A stretch of 49,135 nucleotides of DNA from an uncultured Allosphingosinicella sp. (GCA_934539295.1 CAKTCN010000027.1:1-49135), one strand, 5' to 3'. Counted from the stretch's first letter, positions 24,597 to 34,594 are shown. Program-made: numbers and translations. The notes: generated from the letters alone by a model not told the origin.

Positions 24597-25610
24597 TCAG
24601 GCGGGAGCAGCGGTCGATTGGCGCACGATGATGCGGGCCTTGTGCCAGCATTCACGCTCGGCCTCGCGGCCTTCGAGCTGGGCCAGGACCTGAGCCACGC
24701 CGTTCCCTGCCATCTCCGCGATAGGCTGGTGAACGGTGGTGAGGCCTGGCCAGACGATGCGCGAAGCCTCCGCATTGTCGAACCCCGCCACCGACAGGTC
24801 CCGAGGCAAATCGAGGCCGAGTTCGCGCGCAGCGATCATCGCGCCCACCGCCATTTCATCATTCTGCGCCAGGATCGCGGTGGGACGTTCGCGCCCTGCA
24901 AGCAGGCGCTGGGCGGCAGCCTGACCGCTTTCCAGCGTGTACATGCCTTGCTCGATCCAATCGAGCCTCGGCCTAACGCCCCTCTCACTGAATGCCTGCA
25001 TGTATCCGAGCAGCCTCGCCTCGCTGGACGGGTGCGTGGGATCGCCCTTGATGATGGCGACGTCGCGATGCCCGAGGTCGAGCACATGCTCCGCCACCAG
25101 CCTTGCGCCTTCGAGATCGTCGATCAGATTGATCGGGCCGTCGTCCAGCAGCCGGGTGGGTGCGAGCCGCGCAAAGGCGATGCCGAAGGCGTTGAGGTCG
25201 GCAAGCACGCGGGGGTGATCGGACGCCGGCGGGGCGAGCACCACGCCATCGAGCGCCGCAGACCGGAGCAGCTCCGCCACTTCGCCCGCATGCTGCTGGA
25301 CCGAACGGATGGGGAAGACGACCAGCCGGTAGCGCTCTCCCTGGAGCCGCTCCAGAGCGCCCATCTGCAGTTCGACCACATAGCTCGGGCTGGGATTTTC
25401 GTAGACGAGGCCGATCAGGTGTGAGCGACGTGTGACAAGCCCCTTTGCCATGAGATTGGGGTGGTAGCGCAGGGCCGCGACGGCCTCCTCAACCCGTTTC
25501 TGGACCTCGGGCCGGACGTGCGGCTCCTTGTTCAGGACCCGCGACACCGTCTTGGCAGAAACGCCCGCCGTCTTCGCCACATCGTAGAGCGTGGTACGTT
25601 TTGCCATCAT
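24597..25610 (-). CDS. LacI-family transcriptional regulator of the xylanolytic operon
   Basis: A 337-residue repressor. An N-terminal HTH (TLYDVAKTAGVSAKTVSRVL) and hinge (RYHPNLMAKGL) precede a periplasmic-binding-protein-like sensor domain with AIIKGDP, ILAQNDEMAVGAMIAARELG and LSVAGFDNAEASRIVWPGLT. It lies 46 bases downstream of the alpha-glucuronidase gene on the same strand, so it is probably the last gene of the receptor/xylanase block and senses a product of xylan breakdown. A good AGGAAGGTGA ribosome binding site supports ATG 25610. Its operator may be the TGTTAGCG-class site at 34595-34612 (inference). Confidence 0.9.
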   Translation of the reverse strand: MMAKRTTLYDVAKTAGVSAKTVSRVLNKEPHVRPEVQKRVEEAVAALRYHPNLMAKGLVTRRSHLIGLVYENPSPSYVVELQMGALERLQGERYRLVVFPIRSVQQHAGEVAELLRSAALDGVVLAPPASDHPRVLADLNAFGIAFARLAPTRLLDDGPINLIDDLEGARLVAEHVLDLGHRDVAIIKGDPTHPSSEARLLGYMQAFSERGVRPRLDWIEQGMYTLESGQAAAQRLLAGRERPTAILAQNDEMAVGAMIAARELGLDLPRDLSVAGFDNAEASRIVWPGLTTVHQPIAEMAGNGVAQVLAQLEGREAERECWHKARIIVRQSTAAPA

Positions 25611-25656
25611 CCCCTCACCTTCCTGCTCGGAAGCGGAAGGTCAAGGCGTGCAAGGG

Positions 25657-27873
25657 TCAGTGGTGTCCCGGGGCATAAGGGAAGGAGATCGCCTTGTACG
25701 CCTCCAGCGAGCGTGCAGGCGGATCGTAGCCCGGCGGGATCGGGCGCCTGGCGACTGCCGAGAAGTAGGCCAGGCACGCATCGCGCCACCACTTCGCCTC
25801 CTGCTCCTGGATCGCGAGGAAGCTTGCGGTCTGCTCGAAGCGCGCGGCATCCACCTTGCCCTGCAGCGCAGCCCATTGTCGTCGCATGTCGGTCACCTGG
25901 GAGACGCCGAGGCTGTAACGCGCCACGAGCTCCTCCCACAAAGTGCGGCCCGAGGACATACGATGGTCCCAGCCGAGGCGATGGAACCAGAGAAGGTAGC
26001 GCTCCGGCGTGGTCGCGACATCCGAGAACTGCCGGGCAAGTGCAGGCGCATATTGCGCGACTGCATTGCTGCCACCCGGTCCTCGATCGAAGCCGATGCC
26101 GTCGCCGTCGGCACGATGATAGTAAAAGGGGTTCCAGTCCGGACGGCCGAGGTCGTCCACCCATGGACCGGGGCCGAAATGGTGGCCGGTTGCCATGAGG
26201 TGGGTCAGGCCCAGCGGGGTCATGTAGTTCACCGCCGCCTCGCGCGACCCCATCATCATGTCCGCCACCGGCTTCACGAGCGACGGATCATCGAAGGTCT
26301 GGTGGATCCATTCCTCGGCAATCGTGCGCGCGGAAGCCGCCGGGTCCCAGGCAAGGCGGCCGAACGCGTACCAGTTCGCCTGGTCGAAGATCGACCCGCT
26401 CCAGTTACGATCGCTACCGATATTGGCGACGCCGGCCATGCCGGTCAGGCGGTGGCGCTCGAGGCTTCCGTCGACCACCTCGGCCACGCTGGAGCCGCGC
26501 CCCTTTGCGTGCGTGTCGGCCTTCAACACCTCTTCCCACGCAGTCCCCAGATAGACGAGGTGGGTAGCGAAGCCGAGATATTCCTTGGTGATCTGGAATT
26601 CCGCCATCAGGGGCGTGCTCGGCATCGCGCCGAACAAGGGGTGGAAGGGCTCGCGCGGCTGGAAATCCAGCGGGCCGTTCTTCACCTGAACGAGCACGTT
26701 GTCGGCGAACTTGCCGTCCAGCGGCTTGAACTCGTCATAGGCCTGGCGGACGCGATCGACCGGATTCTCGGCGGCATAGACGAAGGCTCGCCACATCACG
26801 ATGCCGCGGTGCGGCGCGACCGCTTCGGCAAGCATGTTGGCACCGTCGGCATGACTGCGCTTGTAATCCTGCGGCCCCGGCTGCCCTTCCGAGTTCGCCT
26901 TGACCAGGAAGCCGCCGAAATCGGGAATGGTTCGGTAGATCTCGTCGGCCTTCGCCCTCCACCAGGCACGAACTGCGGGATCGAGCGGGTCGGCCGTCTT
27001 GAGGCCCCCGATCTCGATCGGCGCGGAGAAGCGGGCCGAGAGATACACACGCATGCCGTAAGGGCGGAGCACGTCCGCGACGGCCGCTGCCTTCGCAATG
27101 TAGGGTGCGGTGAGGCTGTCCGCCTTGGCATTCACATTGTTGAGGACGGTGCCGTTGATACCGATCGATGCATTGGCGCGGGCGTAGTCGGTATAGCGCG
27201 GATCCTTGTAGGCAGGCAGCTTCCACCAGTCCCAGATCGATTGTCCCGCATAGCCCCGCTCGACCGTGCGATCGAGATTGTCCCAATGATTGAGGACGCG
27301 CAGCTTGACCCTGGGAGCCGAACTGATGTCGATCGGGTCGCTGCCCTGGCCGGACCGGACCAGACGAAGATAGTGGAAGACGCCGTAAAGCACGCCCGCA
27401 CCTTCGTTCGCGGCGATGACGGTGACCGCACGACCATCGACCCGCATGCTGCGGATGAGGTAACCCTCGCCCCCAAGCCCATCGAGCGGCAGATCAAGCT
27501 TGGCGAGGCGCGGCGATCCCGTGGGCGTTCCGATCAGGATCGCGCCATCACTGATGTCCTGCCCCTTGGTAATGTGTCGGCCGAGCATCCCGCGAAGGCC
27601 GAGGCCAAGCTCGCGCGCGGCCGCGTCGATCACGGGACCCGAGCCCTCAAGTAGAAGCGAGGTGGCACGGGGCTGGAACCTGGCCTGAGCATCCTGCGCC
27701 AGCGGACGGTAGCGCAGCCACAGATCATATCCGTCCTCGGCCCATGCTGGGGTGGCTGCGATCATGAGCAAGGCGGCCAGGATGCCGCGGATCAGCCGGA
27801 TACAAGCCTCGCGCACCTTTCCCGTCGGTTCCAGGCTGGCACGACGTTTCACGCGGAAGTCCTCACAGGCCAC
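25657..27873 (-). CDS. aguA: Alpha-glucuronidase, GH67
   Basis: A 738-residue enzyme that removes (4-O-methyl)glucuronic acid from the non-reducing ends of xylo-oligosaccharides. It is full length for GH67. An N-domain is followed by the TIM barrel, with GGFLVKANSEGQPGPQDYKR (holding the likely general-acid Glu) and MWRAFVY, and then a helical C-domain (MGSREAAVNYMTPLGLTHLM, WHHRLGWDHRMSSG-like segments). A signal peptide core (GILAALLMIAATPAWA) predicts export. The GTG start leaves a long basic leader of about 28 residues before it; a later GTG is possible. It lies 4 bases after the acetylesterase gene. Confidence 0.93.
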   Translation of the reverse strand: MACEDFRVKRRASLEPTGKVREACIRLIRGILAALLMIAATPAWAEDGYDLWLRYRPLAQDAQARFQPRATSLLLEGSGPVIDAAARELGLGLRGMLGRHITKGQDISDGAILIGTPTGSPRLAKLDLPLDGLGGEGYLIRSMRVDGRAVTVIAANEGAGVLYGVFHYLRLVRSGQGSDPIDISSAPRVKLRVLNHWDNLDRTVERGYAGQSIWDWWKLPAYKDPRYTDYARANASIGINGTVLNNVNAKADSLTAPYIAKAAAVADVLRPYGMRVYLSARFSAPIEIGGLKTADPLDPAVRAWWRAKADEIYRTIPDFGGFLVKANSEGQPGPQDYKRSHADGANMLAEAVAPHRGIVMWRAFVYAAENPVDRVRQAYDEFKPLDGKFADNVLVQVKNGPLDFQPREPFHPLFGAMPSTPLMAEFQITKEYLGFATHLVYLGTAWEEVLKADTHAKGRGSSVAEVVDGSLERHRLTGMAGVANIGSDRNWSGSIFDQANWYAFGRLAWDPAASARTIAEEWIHQTFDDPSLVKPVADMMMGSREAAVNYMTPLGLTHLMATGHHFGPGPWVDDLGRPDWNPFYYHRADGDGIGFDRGPGGSNAVAQYAPALARQFSDVATTPERYLLWFHRLGWDHRMSSGRTLWEELVARYSLGVSQVTDMRRQWAALQGKVDAARFEQTASFLAIQEQEAKWWRDACLAYFSAVARRPIPPGYDPPARSLEAYKAISFPYAPGHH

Positions 27874-27877
27874 GTCT

Positions 27878-29830
27878 TCAATCCTCTACGCTCACCTCGA
27901 ACGGGCCGACCGGGAGGCCGCTTGCGTCGGTCAGGTTGCAGATGGGACTGTCACCCCAGCAAAAGCGAACGCGTTCGGCGGGCAGGCCTGGCTGTGCAAC
28001 CAGGCGAACCTCGCTCCCCCCGACCTGCGCATCCACGAAGCGGCAGCTGCCAAGGACCTCGCCACAGAGCTCGAAGGCGATGGCGCTTGCGCCGCTGAAT
28101 GTCGCGAGGGATCCTTCGACCTTGCCGAACGACACGGTCACCGCGTTGCCGTTGCGCCTGGCGCCGATCACCTCGGCACCCGACGGCGATGACGTGGCGC
28201 CATAAGCCAGTGATCGCGCCGCACGGGCGAGCCTTGTGCCGACCTGCTGCTTGGTGACCGGATGTATGTCGATCCGGTCGCCGAGATCGACCGTGACGGT
28301 AAGCGCCGCATGTGGATCGGCCATCACCGAGCGTCGCTGCTGGTCGCGCAGCGTTGCGGTGCCGCTCTCCACCGGTTTGGTGGCGGCAGGACCGAAGCCC
28401 GCCAGTTGAACCGTCAGGAACGGCAGATCAGGCGCCGCGAACTGGCTCCGCCAATCGCGCATCAGGCTGGTCAGGCGCGTTGCGTAGCTGCCCGCGGCGC
28501 CGGTGTCGGATTCACCTTGGTACCAGGCGATACCCTTCAATCCGTATCGGCCCAGCGGGGCGATCATCGCATTGTAGATGGATGAAAGGCCACCATTGCT
28601 CTCCCAAGGAGCGCGCGGCGGCGAGCCGGGTGATTTTTCTTCCCGTCGATACTTCCAGGCACCGGCAAGCGGGACGGTCGTGCCGTCCGCCAATCGGATC
28701 TGCCGCTGGTCATCCGACCCGCGAAGCCCGCCCTGCGCCCAGGTATCGAGCACGTTCACAACGATCCGGTTGAGGCCGGGCTTCAGCAGGCCGGCGGCGA
28801 GGTCGTAGGATTGCCCGTCGCCTCCATAGCTGTTGCCCACCGCCACGCCATTGACCCAGGTCTGGCCGATTTCGTCCGGGCTTCCGATCGAGATCGTCGC
28901 CTTCTGCCTCGCTTGAGCCGACGTAAGGCGCACGTCCGTCGCGTACCAGACCATGCCGTTGTAGCTGGCGAGTTCGGGATCGCCCCACTCTTCCCACGGG
29001 CCGAAATGCGGCACGTCCTTCCACATGCTCAAGGACCGGGGCTGCCACGGCTCGGTTCCGGGCTGGTTGCCTGTCCTGTTGCGATACCATTGCTCCCAGG
29101 CCGCACCGAATCGGCGATTACCCTGCACCGGATCGCGCCGGTAGGCAGCGAGTATGTCGAGCTTCTCAGGCTCATCGCCGGCGGCACGGATCGCTTGCTC
29201 GCTCCGCCAGGGATTGATCGCCGTGCCGCCCCAGGACGCGTTGACGAGCCCCAGCGGCACGTTCTCGGCCTTCCGCAGTTCGCGTGCCATGAAGTAGCAG
29301 ACTGCCGAGAAGTCGGCGGCGCTTTCCGGCGTGGTGACCTTCCACGTCACCGGCGACTTGAACGCGTTCAAGGGCGATGGGCTGGTATCCTTTGCCACGG
29401 CGAGAAGGCGTATCCCGGGATCGTTCGCGCCGGCGACCTCGGCTGCGCCGTTCAGCGCGCGCGATACCGGCCATTCCATGTTGGACTGTCCCGAACAGAG
29501 CCAGACATCGCCGACCATCACATCTTCCACGGTCTGGCTGAGCGCGCCAGCGGTGGCGACCAGGCGGAACGGCCCGCCTGCACCGCGTGCCGGCAATGCG
29601 GCCGTCCACCGGCCCTCCCCGTCGGCGGTTGCGGTCGTGCGGCTATCGCCCAACGCCACCGACACGACTTCGCCCGGTGTGGCCTGGCCCCACAAGGCTA
29701 TCGGACGATCGCGTTGCAGCACGCCATGATCGCCGAAGATGCCGCTCAACAACGGCGCTTGCGCCGCGAGCGCGGGGGGAGACGCAAGAAAGGCGCAAAG
29801 CAAAGCGGCGCGGAACGGCAGGCGAGTCAT
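27878..29830 (-). CDS. SIAE-type acetylesterase (SGNH), probably on acetylated xylan
   Basis: A 650-residue secreted protein with a signal peptide (RAALLCAFLASPPALA). The SGNH nucleophile block is WLCSGQSNMEW (S116), and the His block is DRIDIHPVTKQQVGTRLA. A beta-sandwich insertion lies in the middle (about residues 300-390), as in sialate O-acetylesterase-like enzymes. Despite the family name, its position between a GH10 xylanase and a GH67 glucuronidase argues for removal of acetyl groups from xylo-oligosaccharides. The ATG overlaps the xylanase stop by 4 bases. Confidence 0.9.
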   Translation of the reverse strand: MTRLPFRAALLCAFLASPPALAAQAPLLSGIFGDHGVLQRDRPIALWGQATPGEVVSVALGDSRTTATADGEGRWTAALPARGAGGPFRLVATAGALSQTVEDVMVGDVWLCSGQSNMEWPVSRALNGAAEVAGANDPGIRLLAVAKDTSPSPLNAFKSPVTWKVTTPESAADFSAVCYFMARELRKAENVPLGLVNASWGGTAINPWRSEQAIRAAGDEPEKLDILAAYRRDPVQGNRRFGAAWEQWYRNRTGNQPGTEPWQPRSLSMWKDVPHFGPWEEWGDPELASYNGMVWYATDVRLTSAQARQKATISIGSPDEIGQTWVNGVAVGNSYGGDGQSYDLAAGLLKPGLNRIVVNVLDTWAQGGLRGSDDQRQIRLADGTTVPLAGAWKYRREEKSPGSPPRAPWESNGGLSSIYNAMIAPLGRYGLKGIAWYQGESDTGAAGSYATRLTSLMRDWRSQFAAPDLPFLTVQLAGFGPAATKPVESGTATLRDQQRRSVMADPHAALTVTVDLGDRIDIHPVTKQQVGTRLARAARSLAYGATSSPSGAEVIGARRNGNAVTVSFGKVEGSLATFSGASAIAFELCGEVLGSCRFVDAQVGGSEVRLVAQPGLPAERVRFCWGDSPICNLTDASGLPVGPFEVSVED

Positions 29831-31011
29831 CGCGCTCCTCTCGGGTTCGACGGGCGGTAGGGCGTAGCAGCGGCAAGCGCATCGGAGATGGTATTGCGCA
29901 AGGGCTTCGGCCGGTAGCTCGCATCATAGGGCGTCGGGCGCTTGGCCGCGCCGTCGCTGCGCGGGTCGAGGTTCTGCAGCCAGCTGTAGCTGTCGACCAT
30001 GCCCCAGGCGAGCACATCGCCCATGCGCGGATAGCTGAGCATCAGGTCGAGATAAGCCTGGGCATAGTCCGCGATCGCGGCGTCGCGCGCCACGGTGTCG
30101 CCGGTCACGCCCTTGTCGTTGACGTCGAACTCGGTGATCAGCAGGTCGTAGTCCATGGCGACCACCTCATCGAGGAAGCGGCGCCATTCGACTTCGTCCG
30201 ACTTGGCAAGGCCGCTGTCCGCCTCGCCTATATGCGCCTGGATGCCGAGCGCATCCACGGGCACGCCGCGTTTGCGAAAGGCCTCCAGCAGGCGCAGCAC
30301 GCCTGTGCGGTGCGGGGCGCCCCAGGCGGTCCAGTCCATGTAATCGTTGTAGACGAGCTGGGCATGGGGCGCCGCGTCCCTGGCGGCGTGAAAGGCGAGA
30401 TCGACGGCGCCCTGAGCGGTGAGGTGTCGTGAAAAGGCGGTTTCCCGCATGCCTCCGGTCGAATTGTCGACCGCTTCGTTGACTACGTCGTAGGAGTGGA
30501 TGCGGCGGCCGTAGCGTGCGCAGACTGCGCGCACATGCTGGGTGATCATCCGCTCGGACGCGGCGGCGGGGTTCGCGCCGAAATCATGTTCGTCCAGCCA
30601 GCGAGGCAGCCAGCGTGGGTGATGCCACAGGAGCGTATGGCCGCGCATCGCCAGATGGTTCTGCGCGGCAAAGTCGGCCAGGCGGTCCCCGCCGGCCCAT
30701 TCGAACCGTTCGTAGGACGGCCTTATCGCCCCCCACTTCAGCTCGTTTTCGGGGACGATGACGCCGCACTCTGCCACAATGATGTCGCGATAGCGGCTGT
30801 CGGCATAGGAGCCCGTCCGCGTGCCGGGCGCTCCGCCGCCGACTGCGGAACCGAACCGGCGGCCAGTACGTGCTGCGATCGCATCGAGCGAACTAGCCGC
30901 TGGCGAAATCTGGAGAGACTGTGCCGCCCCACGTCCCTTCTCGCCCGCGCAGCCTGCCGCAATGGCTCCCAGGCCCATCGCAATCGCCGCACGTCTGCTT
31001 ACCGGACCCAT
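29827..31011 (-). CDS. GH10 endo-1,4-beta-xylanase, lipoprotein
   Basis: A 394-residue enzyme that cuts the xylan backbone. The TIM barrel has the acid/base E179 (SYDVVNEAVD) and the nucleophile E294 (LLITEFDVND), plus the -1 subsite WHHPRWLP. The N-terminus combines a twin-arginine-like SRRAAIAMG with a lipobox AAGC (C21), so it is probably anchored to a membrane, perhaps exported folded by Tat. It overlaps the acetylesterase start by 4 bases. The receptor gene lies 120 bases upstream. Confidence 0.95.
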   Translation of the reverse strand: MGPVSRRAAIAMGLGAIAAGCAGEKGRGAAQSLQISPAASSLDAIAARTGRRFGSAVGGGAPGTRTGSYADSRYRDIIVAECGVIVPENELKWGAIRPSYERFEWAGGDRLADFAAQNHLAMRGHTLLWHHPRWLPRWLDEHDFGANPAAASERMITQHVRAVCARYGRRIHSYDVVNEAVDNSTGGMRETAFSRHLTAQGAVDLAFHAARDAAPHAQLVYNDYMDWTAWGAPHRTGVLRLLEAFRKRGVPVDALGIQAHIGEADSGLAKSDEVEWRRFLDEVVAMDYDLLITEFDVNDKGVTGDTVARDAAIADYAQAYLDLMLSYPRMGDVLAWGMVDSYSWLQNLDPRSDGAAKRPTPYDASYRPKPLRNTISDALAAATPYRPSNPRGAR

Positions 31012-31082
31012 GACAGCTTCCAGGATGGTGGCACTCGCACCCGCTGCTTATCGCACGCGGGCGTTAGCCCTAGGGAAGAAGA

Positions 31083-31105
31083 CGCCGCCGGATGAACCGG
31101 CGGCG
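31083..31105 (-). terminator. Hairpin between the TonB receptor and xylanase genes
   Basis: A perfect 9-bp stem (CGCCGCCGG with CCGGCGGCG, loop of five) lies 26 bases after the receptor stop. On the minus strand it is followed by TCTTCTTCCC, a weak U-tract. It may attenuate transcription so the outer-membrane receptor is made in excess over the enzymes. The rest of the 120-base spacer is featureless. Confidence 0.5.
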
Positions 31106-31131
31106 CGAAGGTCGCACCAAGTGCGGGGGGA

Positions 31132-34100
31132 TCAGAAGCTGAACCGGGCAATGGCCGAGATACGGCGATCGTTCATGAACCAGCCGCGCGGGATGATGCG
31201 GATGTCGTCCGCCCCGCCCGGCCCTTCGACCGCCACCGACGTCTTGGTGATCGAGTTCGTCAGGTTCACGCCCTGGACGCCCAGCCGGAACTGCGGCGTC
31301 ACCTGGTAGAAGATCGACGCGTCGAGCTGGCCATAATCTTCCTGGAACACCGGATCGTAGGGCACGATCACGTCGCGCGGTGTCAGCAGGTAGCGGGACC
31401 GCCACGAATAGGACGCGCGCAGCGACAGGCCCTGATAGTCGAAGAACGGCGTAATGTTCACATTGTGCTTCGACAGGCGTTCGAGCGGGAAGCCGGAGAT
31501 GTCGACGTTGGAGACGACCGCCGTCGCGACCGCAGGATCGCCGGGCGGCAGGATCGGCTGCGGCACACCCGTGCTGTCGACATAGGTGTAGTTCGCCTGA
31601 AGACCCAAGCCCGAGAAGACGCCCGGCAGGAAGTCGTACGTCTGCTGATAGGCGAGCTCGATGCCCTTCACCTTGCCCTTTTCGGGCGAGTTGAAGTCGC
31701 GCGTGACCACGGCCTCGAAGGACTGGCCGTTGTTGCTGTAGGTCTGGCGATCGGTGGCGAACACCACGACGCCCTTCAGTTCCTTGTAGAAGGCCGACAC
31801 CGTCAGCGAGCCCACCTGGCTGAAATACCATTCCGCGGTGAGATCGAAATTGTCGGACGTCACCGGCTCGAGATCGGGGGAGCCGGCGCGGATGCCGCGG
31901 CCTTCCAGCACCACTGCGCTCTCGCCCAGGATGATGCCGTCATTGGGATCGTCCGTTGCCGTGTTCGGCACCACCGACAAGGTAGCGCCCGGCGGCAGTT
32001 GCGGCGCGATCGAGATCGGGAAGTAGTTGCGGATCTGCGTCGTATTGGGCGGCGACACGCCCTTGAAATATGCCGCGCGGAACTGGAGCCCTCCACCCAC
32101 TTCGAGGCGCAGGTTCATCGACGGGAGCCAGTAATCGTAGCTCAGGTCGTAGTCGTTGGGCACGATCGCCCCATTGCTGAACGCACGGGCATTCGCGCGG
32201 GCCTGCGGATTGGAATAAAGGAAGGCGCAGCCGGCGGTCAGCGCACCGGTTGGCGGGGTGGTGCCCGGCGCGGGATTGACGCGGTTCTGGATCTCCGTCC
32301 GGCAGGTCGCGTCCGATGTCAGCGGATCGGCCGTTGCATATTGGACGAAGCCGCCGCTGGTACGATCGGTCTTGCTGTAGCGGACGCCGACATTGCCGCT
32401 GAAGCGCCAGCCATTGTCGAACTCTTCCTCCAGCCTCGCCATGACGTAGGCGGCGTGGTTGACCTCCTCGATCGGGTTGATCTCGCCCGGCAGGTAATAG
32501 CTTTCGGCGATGCCCGGCCGCTCGGCCAGGGGCAGCCAGCCGCCCGCGCCGCCGGTGGGCGCAGTGCCCGCGGGCAGCCATTCGTTGCGGATGGACTTTG
32601 CGAAATCGATATAGCTGCGATAATCGCCCGCGGGACTACCGGCATAGTAGAGCCGGCCAAGAGCGGGATTGCCGGCCTGACCGCGCAGGAAGTTGTCGAA
32701 CAGGAACGCGCGGTAGGAGCCTTCCTGCGATATCGTGCCGAGCTGGTCGCCGCCGGCACCGCCGATCGGCTCGTCCAACCAGACGGGTCCGCCATTGCCC
32801 CATTGTTCCGACAGCGCGCCCCAATTGTAGGTGGAGTTGCGCGCGATCTGGTCGCGGTCGGCATAGCGATAGCCGGCCCGAACCGCGCTGAGGAAAGGCG
32901 TGTCGGGGAAGTTCAGTTCGGCATCTACGCGGAATGCGTCGGAATTGCCCTCCGACAATTCGGCATGGTCCATCGCGGCGCGCCAGAAGCTGTTGAACGG
33001 ATCGAGATAGCTCTGGTGCGTGCCGGTGAAGTAGGTCGGGTAATTGGCCGCGCCGCCCGGCGTTCCGGTGCAGATTCCCTGCGCATTGAGCGCCGCGCCC
33101 TCACACGACTGCGGCGGCACGAACCGGACGGTCGGCAGGTCCAGCCCGTTCAGGTCCATGTACACGTCCTGGTAGCTGGACGACCACAGGCCGTTGTCGA
33201 GCACCTCGCCATAGGAGTCCACATGGCTGTAATCGACCGACAGGCCGACACGGTCGCTGACGTCCCATGTCATGTTGAAGCCGTAATCGTCGGTGACGCT
33301 GCGATCGATATGCTCGCGGGCCTGGTTGTTCGACTGCAGGCCGAATGCGGGATTGCGCCGCCCGGCAAGAGCTGCGCCGGTCCCTGGCACCGTATTCTGA
33401 TCGGCGCGCCACCCGGTCGGACCGGTAATCAGGCCCTGGTCGAACAGCTGGTCCTCATCGAAAGTGATGCTTGTGCCGGCACGCGCGCGGCTGTCGCCGT
33501 TGCTCTGCACATTGTCCGTGGCGATCTCGATCGTATTCTCGGTCCACGCCTGCCGCGCGTCGGAGCGCATGAACTGGAAGGTCGCCTCCATCGATCCATC
33601 GAGCGAGCGCCACTGCACCGCACCCGAATAGCCGTAGCGTTCGCGGTTGATCTCCTGCGTGCCCATCACAGCGCCGCGCGGGAAGATGCCGGTGCCGGTA
33701 GGCGTAGTAACCGTTCCGAACGGGACCACGTCCGTGCGCGTGCCATCCGAATAGATGGGCCGGTTACGGAAGCTCGACACCTGGAGGCGGTCGTTGCGGC
33801 TGAACAGCTGCGAGTAGACGAAGCTGCCGAGAATGCCGATCTCGCCTATGCCCGTCTCCCAGCGATTGCTGCCGAGAATGGAAACGGTAGGCGCGGACCT
33901 TTCGACGAAGTCGCCATAGTTCATCTCGAGCGAACCGGCGAGGTAGGAGCCCTTCTGGTCGAACGGCTTGCGGGTGCGCAGGTTCACGATGCCCGAAATG
34001 CCGCCCTCGATCCGGTCGGCCGTCGGCGACTTGAACACGTCCACGCCACCCAGCAATTCGGATGGCACGTCCTGGAAGCCCAGCGACCGGCCGTTCAGCG

Positions 34101-34578
34101 CCGAGAAGGCTTCGCGACCATTGAACTCGGAACGAACATAGGTAAGGCCGCGAACAGTGGCCTGCGACCCCTCGCCCGAAAAGTGGTCGGGATCGTTGCC
34201 GCCCACGAAGCGGCTGATCGACACGCCGGGAATGCGCTGCAGCGTCTCGAGAACGGAACGGTCGGGCAGTGCGCCGATATCTTCCGCCGTCACCGAGTCG
34301 ACGATCGAGTCCGAATTGCGCTTGATTCCCTGCGCGCTTTGCAGCGCCTGCCGATAGCCGGTGACGACAATCTCGTCCTCGCCCGTCTGGTCCGAAAGGT
34401 CTTCAGGGCCGGGCGCAGCATCGGCTTCTACGGTCCGGCCTGGCGCGCCAGCCTGCTGTGCATAGGCAGGACCGGCAATTGCGAGCGCACAAAGCGCCGC
34501 AAGCGATACGCCGCCGCGCAGCATCAGGCGTGCATCGGCTCCCCCGGACAACGAACTAGAAACGGTCGACAGGACCAT
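31132..34578 (-). CDS. TonB-dependent outer-membrane receptor (carbohydrate type)
   Basis: A 1148-residue receptor, the large size typical of sphingomonad and Caulobacter sugar-oligomer transporters. It has a signal peptide (LAALCALAIAGPAYA), a TonB-box-like region near EDEIVVTGYRQALQSAQ, and a plug domain (SVTAEDIGALPDRSVLETLQ, IPGVSISRF). The long beta-barrel ends in ISAIARFSF with the C-terminal Phe. ATG 34578 is chosen because GGGAG then lies 8 bases upstream; ATG 34584 is too close. Context makes xylo-oligosaccharides the likely cargo. A LacI-type operator lies 16 bases upstream. Confidence 0.95.
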   Translation of the reverse strand: MVLSTVSSSLSGGADARLMLRGGVSLAALCALAIAGPAYAQQAGAPGRTVEADAAPGPEDLSDQTGEDEIVVTGYRQALQSAQGIKRNSDSIVDSVTAEDIGALPDRSVLETLQRIPGVSISRFVGGNDPDHFSGEGSQATVRGLTYVRSEFNGREAFSALNGRSLGFQDVPSELLGGVDVFKSPTADRIEGGISGIVNLRTRKPFDQKGSYLAGSLEMNYGDFVERSAPTVSILGSNRWETGIGEIGILGSFVYSQLFSRNDRLQVSSFRNRPIYSDGTRTDVVPFGTVTTPTGTGIFPRGAVMGTQEINRERYGYSGAVQWRSLDGSMEATFQFMRSDARQAWTENTIEIATDNVQSNGDSRARAGTSITFDEDQLFDQGLITGPTGWRADQNTVPGTGAALAGRRNPAFGLQSNNQAREHIDRSVTDDYGFNMTWDVSDRVGLSVDYSHVDSYGEVLDNGLWSSSYQDVYMDLNGLDLPTVRFVPPQSCEGAALNAQGICTGTPGGAANYPTYFTGTHQSYLDPFNSFWRAAMDHAELSEGNSDAFRVDAELNFPDTPFLSAVRAGYRYADRDQIARNSTYNWGALSEQWGNGGPVWLDEPIGGAGGDQLGTISQEGSYRAFLFDNFLRGQAGNPALGRLYYAGSPAGDYRSYIDFAKSIRNEWLPAGTAPTGGAGGWLPLAERPGIAESYYLPGEINPIEEVNHAAYVMARLEEEFDNGWRFSGNVGVRYSKTDRTSGGFVQYATADPLTSDATCRTEIQNRVNPAPGTTPPTGALTAGCAFLYSNPQARANARAFSNGAIVPNDYDLSYDYWLPSMNLRLEVGGGLQFRAAYFKGVSPPNTTQIRNYFPISIAPQLPPGATLSVVPNTATDDPNDGIILGESAVVLEGRGIRAGSPDLEPVTSDNFDLTAEWYFSQVGSLTVSAFYKELKGVVVFATDRQTYSNNGQSFEAVVTRDFNSPEKGKVKGIELAYQQTYDFLPGVFSGLGLQANYTYVDSTGVPQPILPPGDPAVATAVVSNVDISGFPLERLSKHNVNITPFFDYQGLSLRASYSWRSRYLLTPRDVIVPYDPVFQEDYGQLDASIFYQVTPQFRLGVQGVNLTNSITKTSVAVEGPGGADDIRIIPRGWFMNDRRISAIARFSF

Positions 34579-34594
34579 CCGCATCTCTCCCTTA

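Noticed and set aside
25591..27654. Long plus-strand open frame of 687 codons opposite the alpha-glucuronidase gene
   Set aside because: It is the antisense shadow of a high-GC gene with clear GH67 motifs; its translation is rich in Arg/Gly/His without any recognisable domain.
29827..29830. Acetylesterase as a true sialic acid esterase
   Set aside because: Sequence alone gives the SIAE family, but the xylan context and absence of sialic acid genes make a xylan or xylo-oligosaccharide substrate more likely.
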